DNA of 27,613 nucleotides from Candidatus Tepidiaquacellales bacterium UBA6667 (GTDB lineage Bacteria; Bacteroidota; Ignavibacteria; Tepidaquicellales; Tepidaquicellaceae), in the NCBI GenBank assembly GCA_002455255.1, contig DKKL01000035.1:105303-132915 (forward strand), in the 5' to 3' direction. Under the pieces are notes generated by a model. That model ran no database searches. It was given only the letters and a program-made list of their open reading frames with translations, and had not been told where the DNA came from. Within the stretch, counting starts at the first letter, position 1. Each line of letters starts with the position of its first letter. Below, one piece after another: positions 15,248 to 24,136 of the stretch. The position numbers were made by a program, and so were the translations under genes.

Positions 15248-16997
15248 TCTTTTTCTTTTCAATATATTCACCTAACTTTCCGTTCACATCTTTTGCTGAT
15301 ATATAATAACTGAAAAATTTCAAATCATTTACACCTTCTATAAAACATTCATATCTTCCGGATCCGTTATTGTCAAAAACTTCATCTGTCAACTCCATCT
15401 TAACATCTTTCAACCAACTCGTTCCATCGTCATTATATTGTAAAATTACACTGCTTAAATCTATCGGAACATTGCTCGCTATATAAGTTGAAACTTTAAG
15501 TCCGCCATTTTCTAAAGTTAATTCGGGATATGGGCTGAAAATCATTCCGTGAAATAAAGCTGCCTGATATCCATTCACAATTCCCCAACCTAATATATTA
15601 TCAGGTCTTGTTGACTGGCTTCCGGTTAATCTGAGTGCATCTCTTAACTGCATAGGGGTAAGCTCAGGATGAGCTTCGAGAATCAATGCTGCAATTCCTG
15701 CTGCAATCGGAGTGGAAAATGAAGTACCGTTTGAATATTCATATAATGACTTGCCGTCATAATTTGTGTTAATTCTTGCTACAAAAACTCCTACTCCGGG
15801 TGCTGATATGTCAGGTTTAATTTGTCCTTTGCTGTTTGGTCCGTTTGATGTAAAAGTTGCCGGTAATCCGTTATACATAACTGCTCCTACAGATATAATT
15901 GAATCTCCGTCAGCAGATGAACCGAGAGAAGGTTCAGATGTTTGATTATAATTTCCCATTGCCTGAAATACTGCAACTCCTAAATATGTACATCGGTCAC
16001 CAGCAAATGACGCAATTGGTATATCCCCATCAAGCATTTCATATTTATAAGTATTAGTAGAAAATTCTTTATCATAATTTCTGTAAATTAATGAACTGGT
16101 TATTATATCAGTTCCGAGTGCTTCTGCCCATTCACATGCTTCTAACCAAAAATCTTCTTCCATTGGTGTCTCTGTTGGAACGTATTCAGATTTTGCAAGC
16201 AAAATTTCTGAACCAAATGCAGGACCTATAAGTTTACCGGGCATAAAACCACTCATACTTGAGAGTGTAGCCGTTCCATGTCCGCCTTGAGATGGAATAT
16301 CTTTAAATTTTTGATTTTCTTCCGGTGCAGTGTTTCCGTCTTTATTTACAAAATCATATTCAATTGAGATATTTAAATTCTTAAGTGCTTCATGATTTTT
16401 CCAGTCAAAGCCATCATCCAAACTTGTGATCATAATTCCATTACCGGAAAATCCCATTTTATGTAACAACGGTACATTTACCATTTCCATCTGTTTCAAT
16501 GAATTACCATAATCAAATTTATATTTTACGGAATCAGACTTTGATTCAATATATTCTTCTAATAATTCATTCTCAGTTTTAGAAGGAATCATTTTATCAA
16601 CAATTCTGAAATATGAAATTATCCCTAATTTTTTTAATTTTTGAATTTGTTCTCCTGATAATTGTGCACTTACACCGTTCAGCCATCTGCTCTTTGCTAT
16701 TATCTCAATTTTTTCATTTTCAATTTTTTTTATATAACCTTCAAAAATCGGTAAATCCATATAATCAAATACTCTTCCTGTAGGTAAAACTTTTTTTCTC
16801 CTTTTTACTGCCCTGTCAGTGATTATTTTAGAACATTCTTTTTCTGCATCTGATCCGGGAGATATTACAATATTTGGTTTGTAACTTCCTTTGTCCTTAA
16901 AAATAATCCAATATTTTGCATTTGAATTTTTGTCGGCTGATTGTGAAAGTACTATTGAAGGAAAGAGTAGAAAGAAAATAATTATTAGATTTCTCAT
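15237..16997 (-). CDS. Secreted S8 family subtilisin-like serine protease
   Basis: 586 residues. A signal peptide (hydrophobic core LIIIFFLLFPSIVL, cleavage near residue 19) is followed by an inhibitor-like propeptide beginning AKYWIIFKDKG and an S8 domain. The catalytic triad is visible: D194 in TSLDDGFDWKNH, H240 in GGHGTATLSSMSG and S426 in YSNGTSFSTPIAAGIAAL. The oxyanion-hole Asn is N349 in QAMGNYNQ. After the catalytic domain (to about residue 470) comes a beta-rich region with a fibronectin/Ig-like feel, but no recognisable type IX secretion sorting domain. It probably cleaves proteins outside the inner membrane; the substrate is unknown. Start is ATG; it overlaps waaA tail to tail. 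Confidence 0.95.
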   Translation of the reverse strand: MRNLIIIFFLLFPSIVLSQSADKNSNAKYWIIFKDKGSYKPNIVISPGSDAEKECSKIITDRAVKRRKKVLPTGRVFDYMDLPIFEGYIKKIENEKIEIIAKSRWLNGVSAQLSGEQIQKLKKLGIISYFRIVDKMIPSKTENELLEEYIESKSDSVKYKFDYGNSLKQMEMVNVPLLHKMGFSGNGIMITSLDDGFDWKNHEALKNLNISIEYDFVNKDGNTAPEENQKFKDIPSQGGHGTATLSSMSGFMPGKLIGPAFGSEILLAKSEYVPTETPMEEDFWLEACEWAEALGTDIITSSLIYRNYDKEFSTNTYKYEMLDGDIPIASFAGDRCTYLGVAVFQAMGNYNQTSEPSLGSSADGDSIISVGAVMYNGLPATFTSNGPNSKGQIKPDISAPGVGVFVARINTNYDGKSLYEYSNGTSFSTPIAAGIAALILEAHPELTPMQLRDALRLTGSQSTRPDNILGWGIVNGYQAALFHGMIFSPYPELTLENGGLKVSTYIASNVPIDLSSVILQYNDDGTSWLKDVKMELTDEVFDNNGSGRYECFIEGVNDLKFFSYYISAKDVNGKLGEYIEKKKIKY

Positions 16998-17024
16998 AGA
17001 ATGGGGAATAAAAATTAAATTAGA

Positions 17025-17058
17025 AGAAAAAAAACCGGTCAGTTTATGTGACCGGTTT
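17025..17058 (-). terminator. Strong intrinsic terminator after the E2 gene
   Basis: AAACCGGTCA (17032-17041) and TGACCGGTTT (17049-17058) form a perfect 10-base stem with loop GTTTATG. Read on the minus strand, the stem is followed by an unbroken run of T (complement of 17027-17034), a textbook rho-independent terminator 8 bases past the E2 stop. It separates the E2 gene from the subtilase gene, which must have its own promoter in the 27 or so bases between them or within the terminator region. Confidence 0.9.
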
Positions 17059-17066
17059 AATTTATT

Positions 17067-18413
17067 TTACAATGTATAATTTTCAAGATAATGTACAATT
17101 CTCATTAAGAATTGTCCGCCTAATGCACCATCAATTAGTCTGTGGTCAAACGAAAGTGAAAGATAAACCATTGGTTTAATCACTATGAAATCACCTTGTT
17201 CAGTTTCTAAAACTGCAGGTCTTTTCTTTATCGCACCAATTCCTAATATTGCAACTTGAGGTTGATTGATAACCATTGTTCCTATTATATTTCCAAAAAC
17301 ACCGTAATTTGAAATTGTAAAAGTACCACCTTGAATTTCATCAAGTGATAATTTTTTCACTCGTGCTCTTTTTCCTAAATCATTAATATCTCTTGAAATA
17401 CCAATCAAATTTTTTCCATCAGCGTTTTTAATTACCGGAACAATTAATCCTCCGTTATCCATCGCGACAGCCATTCCGAGATTTATTTTATTTCTCATAA
17501 TTGCTTTGTATGGTACGGATGAATCGTCAATTATAGAATTTATCAATGGAAAATCTTTTAATGCCTTTATGGTACATTCTGCAATAAAAGGCATATAGGT
17601 CATTTTAAAACCTTCTTTATCTGCAAAATCTTTGTTCAATTCTTTTCTTGCTTTGTCAACCGCAGTCAGGTCACATTCCGCAATAGCATTCACATGTGGT
17701 GAAATCGCCATTGACCCAACCATATGCTCTGCCATTTTTTGTCTGATATTATCAAATTCTAATACTGATAATCCTTCTTCGTTATAATCTACTTCATACT
17801 TTGGAAGATTTATTTGCTTAGGTGTTGAAGTTTGCGTTACAGATTTTTGTGATGCTGCCGGTGCAATAGTTTTAGTTTGCTCTGTCGGTGTTGATTTTCT
17901 GTTTGTAAGGTATGAAAGAATATCTTTCTTTGCAACTCTGCCCCCTGAACCTGTTCCCGGAATTTTTTCAAGTTCTAACATACTTATTCCTTCCTGTTTT
18001 GCAATATTCAAAACTAAAGGGGAATAAAAGCGATCGCTGCCGGTTGAAGAATCAATTGTTTCTTCAATAATTTCTACAACTTCCTGTTTAGGAACAATTT
18101 TATCTGCTTTTACTGATTCTGTAACAGGTTCAATTTTTACTTCCTCTTTAGGTGCTGATACACTTCCTGCTTCTCCATTGGTATTTATCTTTGCTATTAC
18201 ACTTCCAACCTGTACGACATCACCTTCATTAAACAAGACTTCAGATATAACTCCACTTTCAGGTGATGGGACTTCTGTATCAACTTTATCCGTAGATATT
18301 TCCAGCACGGTTTCATCTCTATCTACTTTATCGCCGGGTTTTTTATTCCATTTTAGAATTGTACCTTCCATAATAGATTCACCCATTTTAGGCATTACTA
18401 AATCAACTACCAT
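17067..18413 (-). CDS. 2-oxoacid dehydrogenase dihydrolipoyl acyltransferase (E2)
   Basis: 448 residues with the full E2 order. The lipoyl domain spans residues 1-77, with the lipoyl Lys K43 in EISTDKVDTEV. An acidic linker follows, then the E1/E3-binding domain at about 128-168 (YSPLVLNIAKQEGISMLELE, GTGSGGRVAKKDIL), a Ser/Thr/Gln-rich linker, and the acyltransferase domain from about 210. The active site is SFDHRLIDG with H424 and D428. The enzyme moves an acyl group from lipoamide to CoA. Whether the complex is for pyruvate, 2-oxoglutarate or branched-chain acids cannot be decided: a single lipoyl domain and the VVDLVMPKMGESIMEGTI start are compatible with branched-chain or 2-oxoglutarate types. 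No E1 or E3 gene is adjacent. AGGAG (complement of 18423-18427) precedes the ATG by 9 bases. Confidence 0.95.
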   Translation of the reverse strand: MVVDLVMPKMGESIMEGTILKWNKKPGDKVDRDETVLEISTDKVDTEVPSPESGVISEVLFNEGDVVQVGSVIAKINTNGEAGSVSAPKEEVKIEPVTESVKADKIVPKQEVVEIIEETIDSSTGSDRFYSPLVLNIAKQEGISMLELEKIPGTGSGGRVAKKDILSYLTNRKSTPTEQTKTIAPAASQKSVTQTSTPKQINLPKYEVDYNEEGLSVLEFDNIRQKMAEHMVGSMAISPHVNAIAECDLTAVDKARKELNKDFADKEGFKMTYMPFIAECTIKALKDFPLINSIIDDSSVPYKAIMRNKINLGMAVAMDNGGLIVPVIKNADGKNLIGISRDINDLGKRARVKKLSLDEIQGGTFTISNYGVFGNIIGTMVINQPQVAILGIGAIKKRPAVLETEQGDFIVIKPMVYLSLSFDHRLIDGALGGQFLMRIVHYLENYTL

Positions 18414-18499
18414 TATAAAATTCTCCTGTATTTAAAATTTGGTTTATACTTCAAAATACCTATATCAGTTTTTGTATTCAATTCATGAAAATCCCTACT

Positions 18500-19438
18500 T
18501 CAACCTTTGTTTATGTCAAAAAGTGATGAAACTGATTGGTTTTTATTGGTTCTTTTTATTGCTTCAGCAAAAATTTTTGCAACGGAAACTACTTCTATTT
18601 TCGGACTCTGTTTCGCAATAGGAAGTGTATCCGAGATAATTAATTTCTTAATCGAACTATTATTAATTCTCACTAATGCATCGCCGGAAAGTAATGCATG
18701 CGTACAAGCACCATATACATTTTCAGCTCCGGCTTTCTTTAATGCTTCCACAGCATTCACAAATGTACCTCCGGTATCAATTAAATCATCTATAATAATT
18801 ACGTTTTTACCCTTAGGATCACCAATTATATTCATAACTTCTGCCACATTCGGTTTTGGTCTTCTTTTATCAAGCACTATCAGATCGCAATGTAATCTTT
18901 TTGCATATGCTCTCGCCATTTTTATTCCGCCTACATCCGGCGAAGCAACAGCCATATTTTTCAATTTCAGTTTTTTAATATGAGGTGTAAAAACACTTGA
19001 AGCATATAAATGATCAACAGGAATATCAAAAAATCCTTGTATCTGAGGTGTATGTAAATCCATCGTGATTATTCTATCTGCTCCTGCCGTAGTAATTAAA
19101 TTTGCAATCAATTTTGCTGATATTGCTACACGTGGCTGATCTTTTCTATCCTGCCTTGCATATCCAAAATAGGGAATTACAGCATTAATTCCTCGTGCAG
19201 ATGCTCTCTTTGCAGCATCTATCATTATCAATAACTCCATCAGATTTTCAAACGGAGGATTTGTTGTTTGAATTAAATATAAATCCGCCCCACGTATGTT
19301 TTCATTATATTTCATCCAAATCTCACCGTCAGAAAATGTTTTGAATTCACAATTTCCTAATTTGGATTTTATACTTCGTGCTACAGATTCTCCGAATTTT
19401 TTTGATGTTCTTCCGGAAAATAATTTTAAATCTGACAT
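18500..19438 (-). CDS. prs: Ribose-phosphate pyrophosphokinase
   Basis: 312 residues, the class I PRPP synthase that makes PRPP from ribose 5-phosphate and ATP for purine, pyrimidine, His, Trp and NAD synthesis. Motifs: FSDGEIWMKYNENIRGADLY, the ATP loop IPYFGYARQDRKDQPR around 88-103, the DLHTPQIQGFFDIPVDHL segment (127-144) and the PRPP loop IIIDDLIDTGGT (214-225). Start ATG, weak AGAGA upstream. It lies 19 bases downstream of the aminotransferase gene on the same strand and could be the last gene of that run; the 86 bases to the E2 gene hold no obvious terminator. Confidence 0.98.
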   Translation of the reverse strand: MSDLKLFSGRTSKKFGESVARSIKSKLGNCEFKTFSDGEIWMKYNENIRGADLYLIQTTNPPFENLMELLIMIDAAKRASARGINAVIPYFGYARQDRKDQPRVAISAKLIANLITTAGADRIITMDLHTPQIQGFFDIPVDHLYASSVFTPHIKKLKLKNMAVASPDVGGIKMARAYAKRLHCDLIVLDKRRPKPNVAEVMNIIGDPKGKNVIIIDDLIDTGGTFVNAVEALKKAGAENVYGACTHALLSGDALVRINNSSIKKLIISDTLPIAKQSPKIEVVSVAKIFAEAIKRTNKNQSVSSLFDINKG

Positions 19439-19457
19439 TGTCTCTTTTTATATTTAT

Positions 19458-20561
19458 TTAAAAATTATTTTTGTAAAATTTTTTTATTTCTAATGATATA
19501 AAATTAATATTTTCATCAGTCAGTTCAGGATAACTTGGTAAATTTATTCCACACCATCCGAGTTTTTCAGCTATCGGTAATTTCTGATATTTTAATGCAT
19601 ACATTGGCATCGTATGTACCGGATAAAATGAAGGTCGTGTTTCAATCTTTGCATTTTTTAAATGCTCTCGCAATCCATCCCTCTCATTTATATTTGATGT
19701 TAAAATAGTAAACATCCAATAAGAACTAAACAGATTTTTATTTTCTCTTTGATATTCTAATGGTAATTCTTCTAATTGGGAAATATATTTTTCAACAATT
19801 TCTCTCTTCTTTATAACTTTTTCATTTGCTCTTTCTAACTGTGCTAAACCTATAGCCGCACAGATGTTTGTCATACGATAATTAAATCCGAGTACATCAT
19901 GCCAATATTCCCTGTATTTTGCAAGCCCATGCATCTTAAAATGATATGCCCTGTCATATAAAGTTTCATCGTTTGTAACAACCATACCACCTTCTCCTGT
20001 TGTTATGGTTTTATTTCCGTAAAAACTGAATGTTGAAATATCCCCGAATGTTCCAACATGTTTATCGTGGTATTTAGTACCAAAAGCTTCAGCACAATCT
20101 TCAATTATAAATATATTATTTTCTTTTGCGATTTTGCAAATCTCATCCATTTCGCATGGATATCCATAAATATGAACACACATTATCGCTTTTGTTTTAC
20201 TTGTTATCTTTCTCCTGATATCTTCAGGATCAATTTGCCATGTGGTTTCCAATGAATCTGCAAATATAGGTGTTGCTCCGGAATGTGAAATCGAACTAAC
20301 AGAAGCAATGTATGTAAATGATGGAACTATTACTTCATCACCCTCACCAATTCCAAGTGTTACTAATGCTAAATGCAAAGCAACGGTTCCATTGCAAACT
20401 GATGTAGAATGTTTAACGCTTATAAATTCAGAAAATTTATCTTCAAATAAATTTACAAACTCTCCTTTAGATGATATCCAGTTTGAGTCTAAACATTTAT
20501 TTACATATTTTTTTTCGTTTCCATCCAATAACGGTTGGTAAACAGGTATATCATAATTCAT
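19458..20561 (-). CDS. DegT/DnrJ/EryC1 PLP-dependent sugar aminotransferase (perosamine synthase-like)
   Basis: 367 residues. It starts IPVYQPLLDGNEKKYVNKCL and carries the family motifs SNGTVALH-like CNGTVALHLAL, VIVPSFTYIASVSSI, FIIEDCAEAFGTKY, and the PLP Lys K184 in FSFYGNKTITTGEGGM. The opening segment and DSNWISSKGEFV resemble GDP-perosamine synthases, which convert GDP-4-keto-6-deoxymannose to GDP-perosamine; a UDP-4-keto sugar is an alternative I cannot exclude. It would make an amino sugar nucleotide for surface polysaccharide. No GDP-mannose dehydratase gene is in the window. It follows the GT9 genes with a 12-base gap. Confidence 0.92.
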   Translation of the reverse strand: MNYDIPVYQPLLDGNEKKYVNKCLDSNWISSKGEFVNLFEDKFSEFISVKHSTSVCNGTVALHLALVTLGIGEGDEVIVPSFTYIASVSSISHSGATPIFADSLETTWQIDPEDIRRKITSKTKAIMCVHIYGYPCEMDEICKIAKENNIFIIEDCAEAFGTKYHDKHVGTFGDISTFSFYGNKTITTGEGGMVVTNDETLYDRAYHFKMHGLAKYREYWHDVLGFNYRMTNICAAIGLAQLERANEKVIKKREIVEKYISQLEELPLEYQRENKNLFSSYWMFTILTSNINERDGLREHLKNAKIETRPSFYPVHTMPMYALKYQKLPIAEKLGWCGINLPSYPELTDENINFISLEIKKFYKNNF

Positions 20562-20573
20562 TATTATATTTTA

Positions 20574-21731
20574 TCAATTGCTAAAAGATGGTTTTTTAAA
20601 ACTGAAATTTATCACGGATTCCCTCATTTTTTTTAAATCTATCATCTGAATACATTCAAGGTTATAAGGACAACTTCTTTTCCAGCACGGTGAACATTCT
20701 AACCCTTCCGGGATCAGTTTGATGCCTCTTCCGTAAAGTTCTATCTCACTTGCACATGATAATCCAAACCAGGCAATTACATATTTTTTAAGTGCAATTG
20801 CAAGATGCATTCCAAAACTATCTCCGGATATTACAACATCACAAACGTCCATATAACATGCACCTTTTCTTATTCCCATTGAGGTCGGACTGTTAAAAAT
20901 TCTTTCATCCTGAAACTCTGTGAAATTACTGAATATAGATTTATTTCTTTCGGTATCTTCCCTTCCGCCTAACAACACAATTTTGATGTTATCATAAAAT
21001 AATAATTCACCTATTATCTGTATATGCTGGTCAACTGTCATTTTTTTATTGGGGAATAACTCCGAACAACCTGTATTAAATCCAACATAAGTAAATCTCC
21101 CGTCATAGTTTATCTCTGCTTTATATTTATTTATAAAGTCTCTTTCATCTTCATCAAAATTATATATACATTCATCTTTTTCATATTTCAGATGAAAAGT
21201 TTCATGTAATATTTCGATTCCTGTTCTTTGATTTTCTTTGAATTTCAATTGATCGTCTAATCCTAAATTATAGCTGTAAAGGGCATTCTCATCTGCAGGG
21301 ATAATCTTACCGTCACTATTCAATAAAAATCCGTATTTAGTTTTTGCCTTCAATTCGTTTACCATAGAACATGCATAAACTGATTTATCGGCATTTAAAA
21401 CAAAATCAAACTCAATATTTCTCAGTATCATTCTACTCTCATCATCCCATAAAAATAGTTTATCTAAATAAGGATTATTTATTAATATATTTTTCGCATT
21501 TGTCATTGTCAGCCAATAAATTGTACTTTCAGGATATTTGCGTTTTAATGCCGGTAATATAGGTGTGTTATCTAATACATTTCCAAGTGCATCTAAAGAT
21601 ATAATTAAAATTTTAATTCCTAACTTGGTTTCAGGTCGGTCATATTTACAACCGTTTTCAAGACAATCATAATAAGACTCACAAGGTTTATATCCGGTAA
21701 ATTTTTTACACTTTGGTAAATTTAGTTTCAA
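20574..21731 (-). CDS. GT9 heptosyltransferase-like glycosyltransferase with Cys-rich N-terminus
   Basis: 385 residues. The start is TTG (21729-21731), preceded by no better codon. The first 34 residues hold four Cys (C8, C17, C23, C28) in the stretch KCKKFTGYKPCESYYDCLEN and following GC. A GT9 core follows: ILIISLDALGNVLDNTPILP, KYPESTIYWLTMTNAKNIL, VGFNTGCSELFPNKKM and the donor-site segment VVISGDSFGMHLAIALKKYV. The C-terminus has a second Cys cluster, ECSPCWKRSCPYNLECIQMI (C-x2-C-x4-C-x5-C). GT9 enzymes transfer heptose or related sugars in LPS core. The G-x-G-D-x-x-x-x-T motif is altered to DALGNVLDNTP, with Asn where Asp is usual. Donor and acceptor unknown. Confidence 0.9.
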   Translation of the reverse strand: MKLNLPKCKKFTGYKPCESYYDCLENGCKYDRPETKLGIKILIISLDALGNVLDNTPILPALKRKYPESTIYWLTMTNAKNILINNPYLDKLFLWDDESRMILRNIEFDFVLNADKSVYACSMVNELKAKTKYGFLLNSDGKIIPADENALYSYNLGLDDQLKFKENQRTGIEILHETFHLKYEKDECIYNFDEDERDFINKYKAEINYDGRFTYVGFNTGCSELFPNKKMTVDQHIQIIGELLFYDNIKIVLLGGREDTERNKSIFSNFTEFQDERIFNSPTSMGIRKGACYMDVCDVVISGDSFGMHLAIALKKYVIAWFGLSCASEIELYGRGIKLIPEGLECSPCWKRSCPYNLECIQMIDLKKMRESVINFSFKKPSFSN

Positions 21732-21737
21732 ATTATT

Positions 21738-22766
21738 TTATTTTTCTAAAGATTGTTTTAATATTGAATTATAAACTGTTTCTGTGCTAATACCTTTTTC
21801 TATCTCACATTTGCTTTTATCTGAACTGCAATTTTTATTACAAAATTCTTCACTGACTTCCAGGTCAATTGATTCTCCGTTAATCGTGCCCCAATGCTTC
21901 ACGCAGTTTACGTTTCTGTTGCAATGCAATACTACAGCTTTCTTTTTTAATGCATCTGCAAGATGTGCCGGTCCTGTTGATGATACTACTACTAAATCCA
22001 TACAATTAATAAACGAGATAAATTTTCTTAATGGATTTAATTTTTCCTGAACAAAATAAATATTCTTAAAATCTGATTTTTTAATTTGAGAGATAAATTC
22101 GTTACTCATTTCTATCGCTGTCAAAAAAATATTAATTTTCTTACTTATACCTTTTGTTAATAGTAATTTTATTAACTCTAAATAATGTTCTTCACTCCAA
22201 TTTGGAGATGAGTTTTTAGAGCCACTGTGAATCATTATATTATACGATTCCAAATCAATATTTAATCCCTCTAAAAAATCTCTTGATTCTTTTATCTCAC
22301 TTTCAGTAAGAAAAATTTCAGGTGAAATATTATCTGTTACAACTCCAATTTTTCTCGCCAAATCCATGCAATAATCTGCCTCATGTCTAATAGGTATGTA
22401 ATTGTTCCGGGAAACACTTTTCATAAAAGTTATTACTTCATATAGCTTCCTTCCAACTCCAACTCTGTTTCTCACTCTCCCCCAAAACAATTGATACGCT
22501 GCTCTTTCCGTTGGCATAACTAATAATCCATCGGTAAATTTTTTTTCTCTTATTTTTTTTGTCACTTCCCAAAAACTTTCCTTTTTCATATCATCTGTTA
22601 TCATTTCATCCAGATAAGGATTGTTTTTCAGGATATCGCTCGTATGGTTTTGTGTCAATGTCGCTATATATGCATCAGGAAATTTTAATCGCAATTCTCT
22701 TATCATTGGTGTAATCATAACTACATCACCTACTCTGTCAGTACGAACAATTAAAATCCTTTTCAT
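21738..22766 (-). CDS. GT9 heptosyltransferase-like glycosyltransferase
   Basis: 342 residues, ATG start. The N-terminal half has RILIVRTDRVGDVVMITPMI, the GT9 opening in which the Gly-Asp is conserved, then KFPDAYIATLTQNHTSDIL. The C-terminal half has YNIMIHSGSKNSSPNWSEEH and MDLVVVSSTGPAHLADALKK, the nucleotide-sugar site; the usual G-(N/P)-D/S-T/S-G-P-x-H is present as SSTGPAH. The end has CNKNCSSDKSKCEIEKG, a Cys cluster like those of its two GT9 neighbours. It is expected to add a heptose or similar sugar to an LPS-like acceptor on the cytoplasmic face. One base separates its start from the POT gene stop and 6 bases separate its stop from the next GT9 gene, so an operon is likely. Confidence 0.93.
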   Translation of the reverse strand: MKRILIVRTDRVGDVVMITPMIRELRLKFPDAYIATLTQNHTSDILKNNPYLDEMITDDMKKESFWEVTKKIREKKFTDGLLVMPTERAAYQLFWGRVRNRVGVGRKLYEVITFMKSVSRNNYIPIRHEADYCMDLARKIGVVTDNISPEIFLTESEIKESRDFLEGLNIDLESYNIMIHSGSKNSSPNWSEEHYLELIKLLLTKGISKKINIFLTAIEMSNEFISQIKKSDFKNIYFVQEKLNPLRKFISFINCMDLVVVSSTGPAHLADALKKKAVVLHCNRNVNCVKHWGTINGESIDLEVSEEFCNKNCSSDKSKCEIEKGISTETVYNSILKQSLEK

Positions 22767-22767
22767 T

Positions 22768-24126
22768 CTAATTTTCCGTCAGAGTTGGATTATTCAATCC
22801 GTCTCTTGATTGTATATAATTTTCCTCTTTATAAGTCCTTGCATAAAACACAAAAATTATCGCAGTAAGCAACATTAACCCTGCAAAAAACCAAAAGTAA
22901 TATGACCCTTCAAGCAATGGTTTTATTGCTGGATTTTGAATTAGTGAATTTACAAATCCTGCTACGAAATTACCCAATGATACTGATAGCAACCACAGAC
23001 CCATTACAAAAGATTTCATACTGTTTGGTGCCTGTGTATATGAAAATTCAAGTCCGGTTATAGATACCATTACTTCTGCTGCTGTTAGAATTAAATATGC
23101 GACGAATTGATACATAATTGTAGGATTACCTCCTCCGTCAATTATTGCCTGTGCTACTGCAATCACCATAAATGAAAAAGCAGAAATAAATAATCCTATT
23201 GAAATTCTTCTTAACGGGGTTAGCTCCCATTTATTTTTAAAAAATGGATATATTACATATGAAAATAACGGAATCATTATTATTATTAACAACGGATTAA
23301 TTGCCTGTATTTGTGATGCTAATAATTCAAATCTAACAAAACCTAAATCTACCCATTTATCCATATTCTCAGCCTGCAATACCCACGATGAACCTGTCTG
23401 ATCAAACAACGACCAAAATATTGAAATAAAAATATACATAATGCTCAAACTAAAAATTGCTTTCTTACCCTGTGGACTTAAAATATCTTTTTTGTATTGC
23501 TTCCATCCTACTGGTGGAATTGCAATAAATACTTTTCTGCCTAAATAAAATACAATTGTCGCAATTAACATCATAATTCCGGGTACTCCAAATGCTATAT
23601 GTGGTCCATATTTCAAAAGTAATATTGGTGTTAATAATGTTGATAGCATTGCACCGGCATTAATCGAAAAATAAAAATATCCGAATATTTTTTCGAGTAA
23701 ATGTTTGTTCTTATTCTCAAACTGATCTCCAACGTGTGCACTTACGCATGGTTTAATACCTCCCGAACCCATTGCGATTAACGTTAGCCCGATACTCAAT
23801 CCTAACCTCGTTTCATCCAAAGCTAATGCAAGATGTCCTAAGCAATATACAACTGAAAGCAATATAATTGTTTTATATTTCCCCCAGAAAACATCTGATA
23901 TAATTGCTCCAATGATAGGAAAAAAATAAGTCGCCATAACAAAATAATGATACCATGATTTTGCTTCATCATCATTCATCAAAGAAAGTTCACCACCACT
24001 GCCCATCAGATATTGCGTCATAAATACTACTAAGATTGCTTTCATTCCATAAAAACTGAATCTTTCGGCAAGTTCGTTTCCGATTATATATGGAATTCCT
24101 TTTGGCATCTTGTTAGATTTTTCCAT
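22768..24126 (-). CDS. POT/PTR family proton-coupled oligopeptide transporter
   Basis: 452 residues with about 12 transmembrane helices. The POT motif ELAERFSFYG (18-27) includes the E-x-x-E-R-F proton/substrate residues; LIAMGSGGIKPCVSAHVGDQ (about 117-136) and FYFSINAGA are the further family signatures. These inner-membrane carriers take up di- and tripeptides with protons; some relatives carry other substrates, such as nitrate in plants. What is odd is the setting: it lies between GT9 genes, 10 bases after one and 1 base before the next, in what is otherwise a glycan gene run. It may simply ride along or may import a peptide or muropeptide-like compound (inference). Confidence 0.94.
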   Translation of the reverse strand: MEKSNKMPKGIPYIIGNELAERFSFYGMKAILVVFMTQYLMGSGGELSLMNDDEAKSWYHYFVMATYFFPIIGAIISDVFWGKYKTIILLSVVYCLGHLALALDETRLGLSIGLTLIAMGSGGIKPCVSAHVGDQFENKNKHLLEKIFGYFYFSINAGAMLSTLLTPILLLKYGPHIAFGVPGIMMLIATIVFYLGRKVFIAIPPVGWKQYKKDILSPQGKKAIFSLSIMYIFISIFWSLFDQTGSSWVLQAENMDKWVDLGFVRFELLASQIQAINPLLIIIMIPLFSYVIYPFFKNKWELTPLRRISIGLFISAFSFMVIAVAQAIIDGGGNPTIMYQFVAYLILTAAEVMVSITGLEFSYTQAPNSMKSFVMGLWLLSVSLGNFVAGFVNSLIQNPAIKPLLEGSYYFWFFAGLMLLTAIIFVFYARTYKEENYIQSRDGLNNPTLTEN

Positions 24127-24136
24127 AAGCTTAATA

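Noticed and set aside
15237..16997. A type IX secretion sorting domain at the subtilase C-terminus
   Set aside because: The last 80 residues are beta-rich but lack the conserved Gly/Lys text of such domains and end in KKKIKY, so I did not call it.
18507..18983. A 158-codon plus-strand frame opposite prs
   Set aside because: It is antisense to a complete, clearly recognisable PRPP synthase; long antisense frames are expected opposite such genes.
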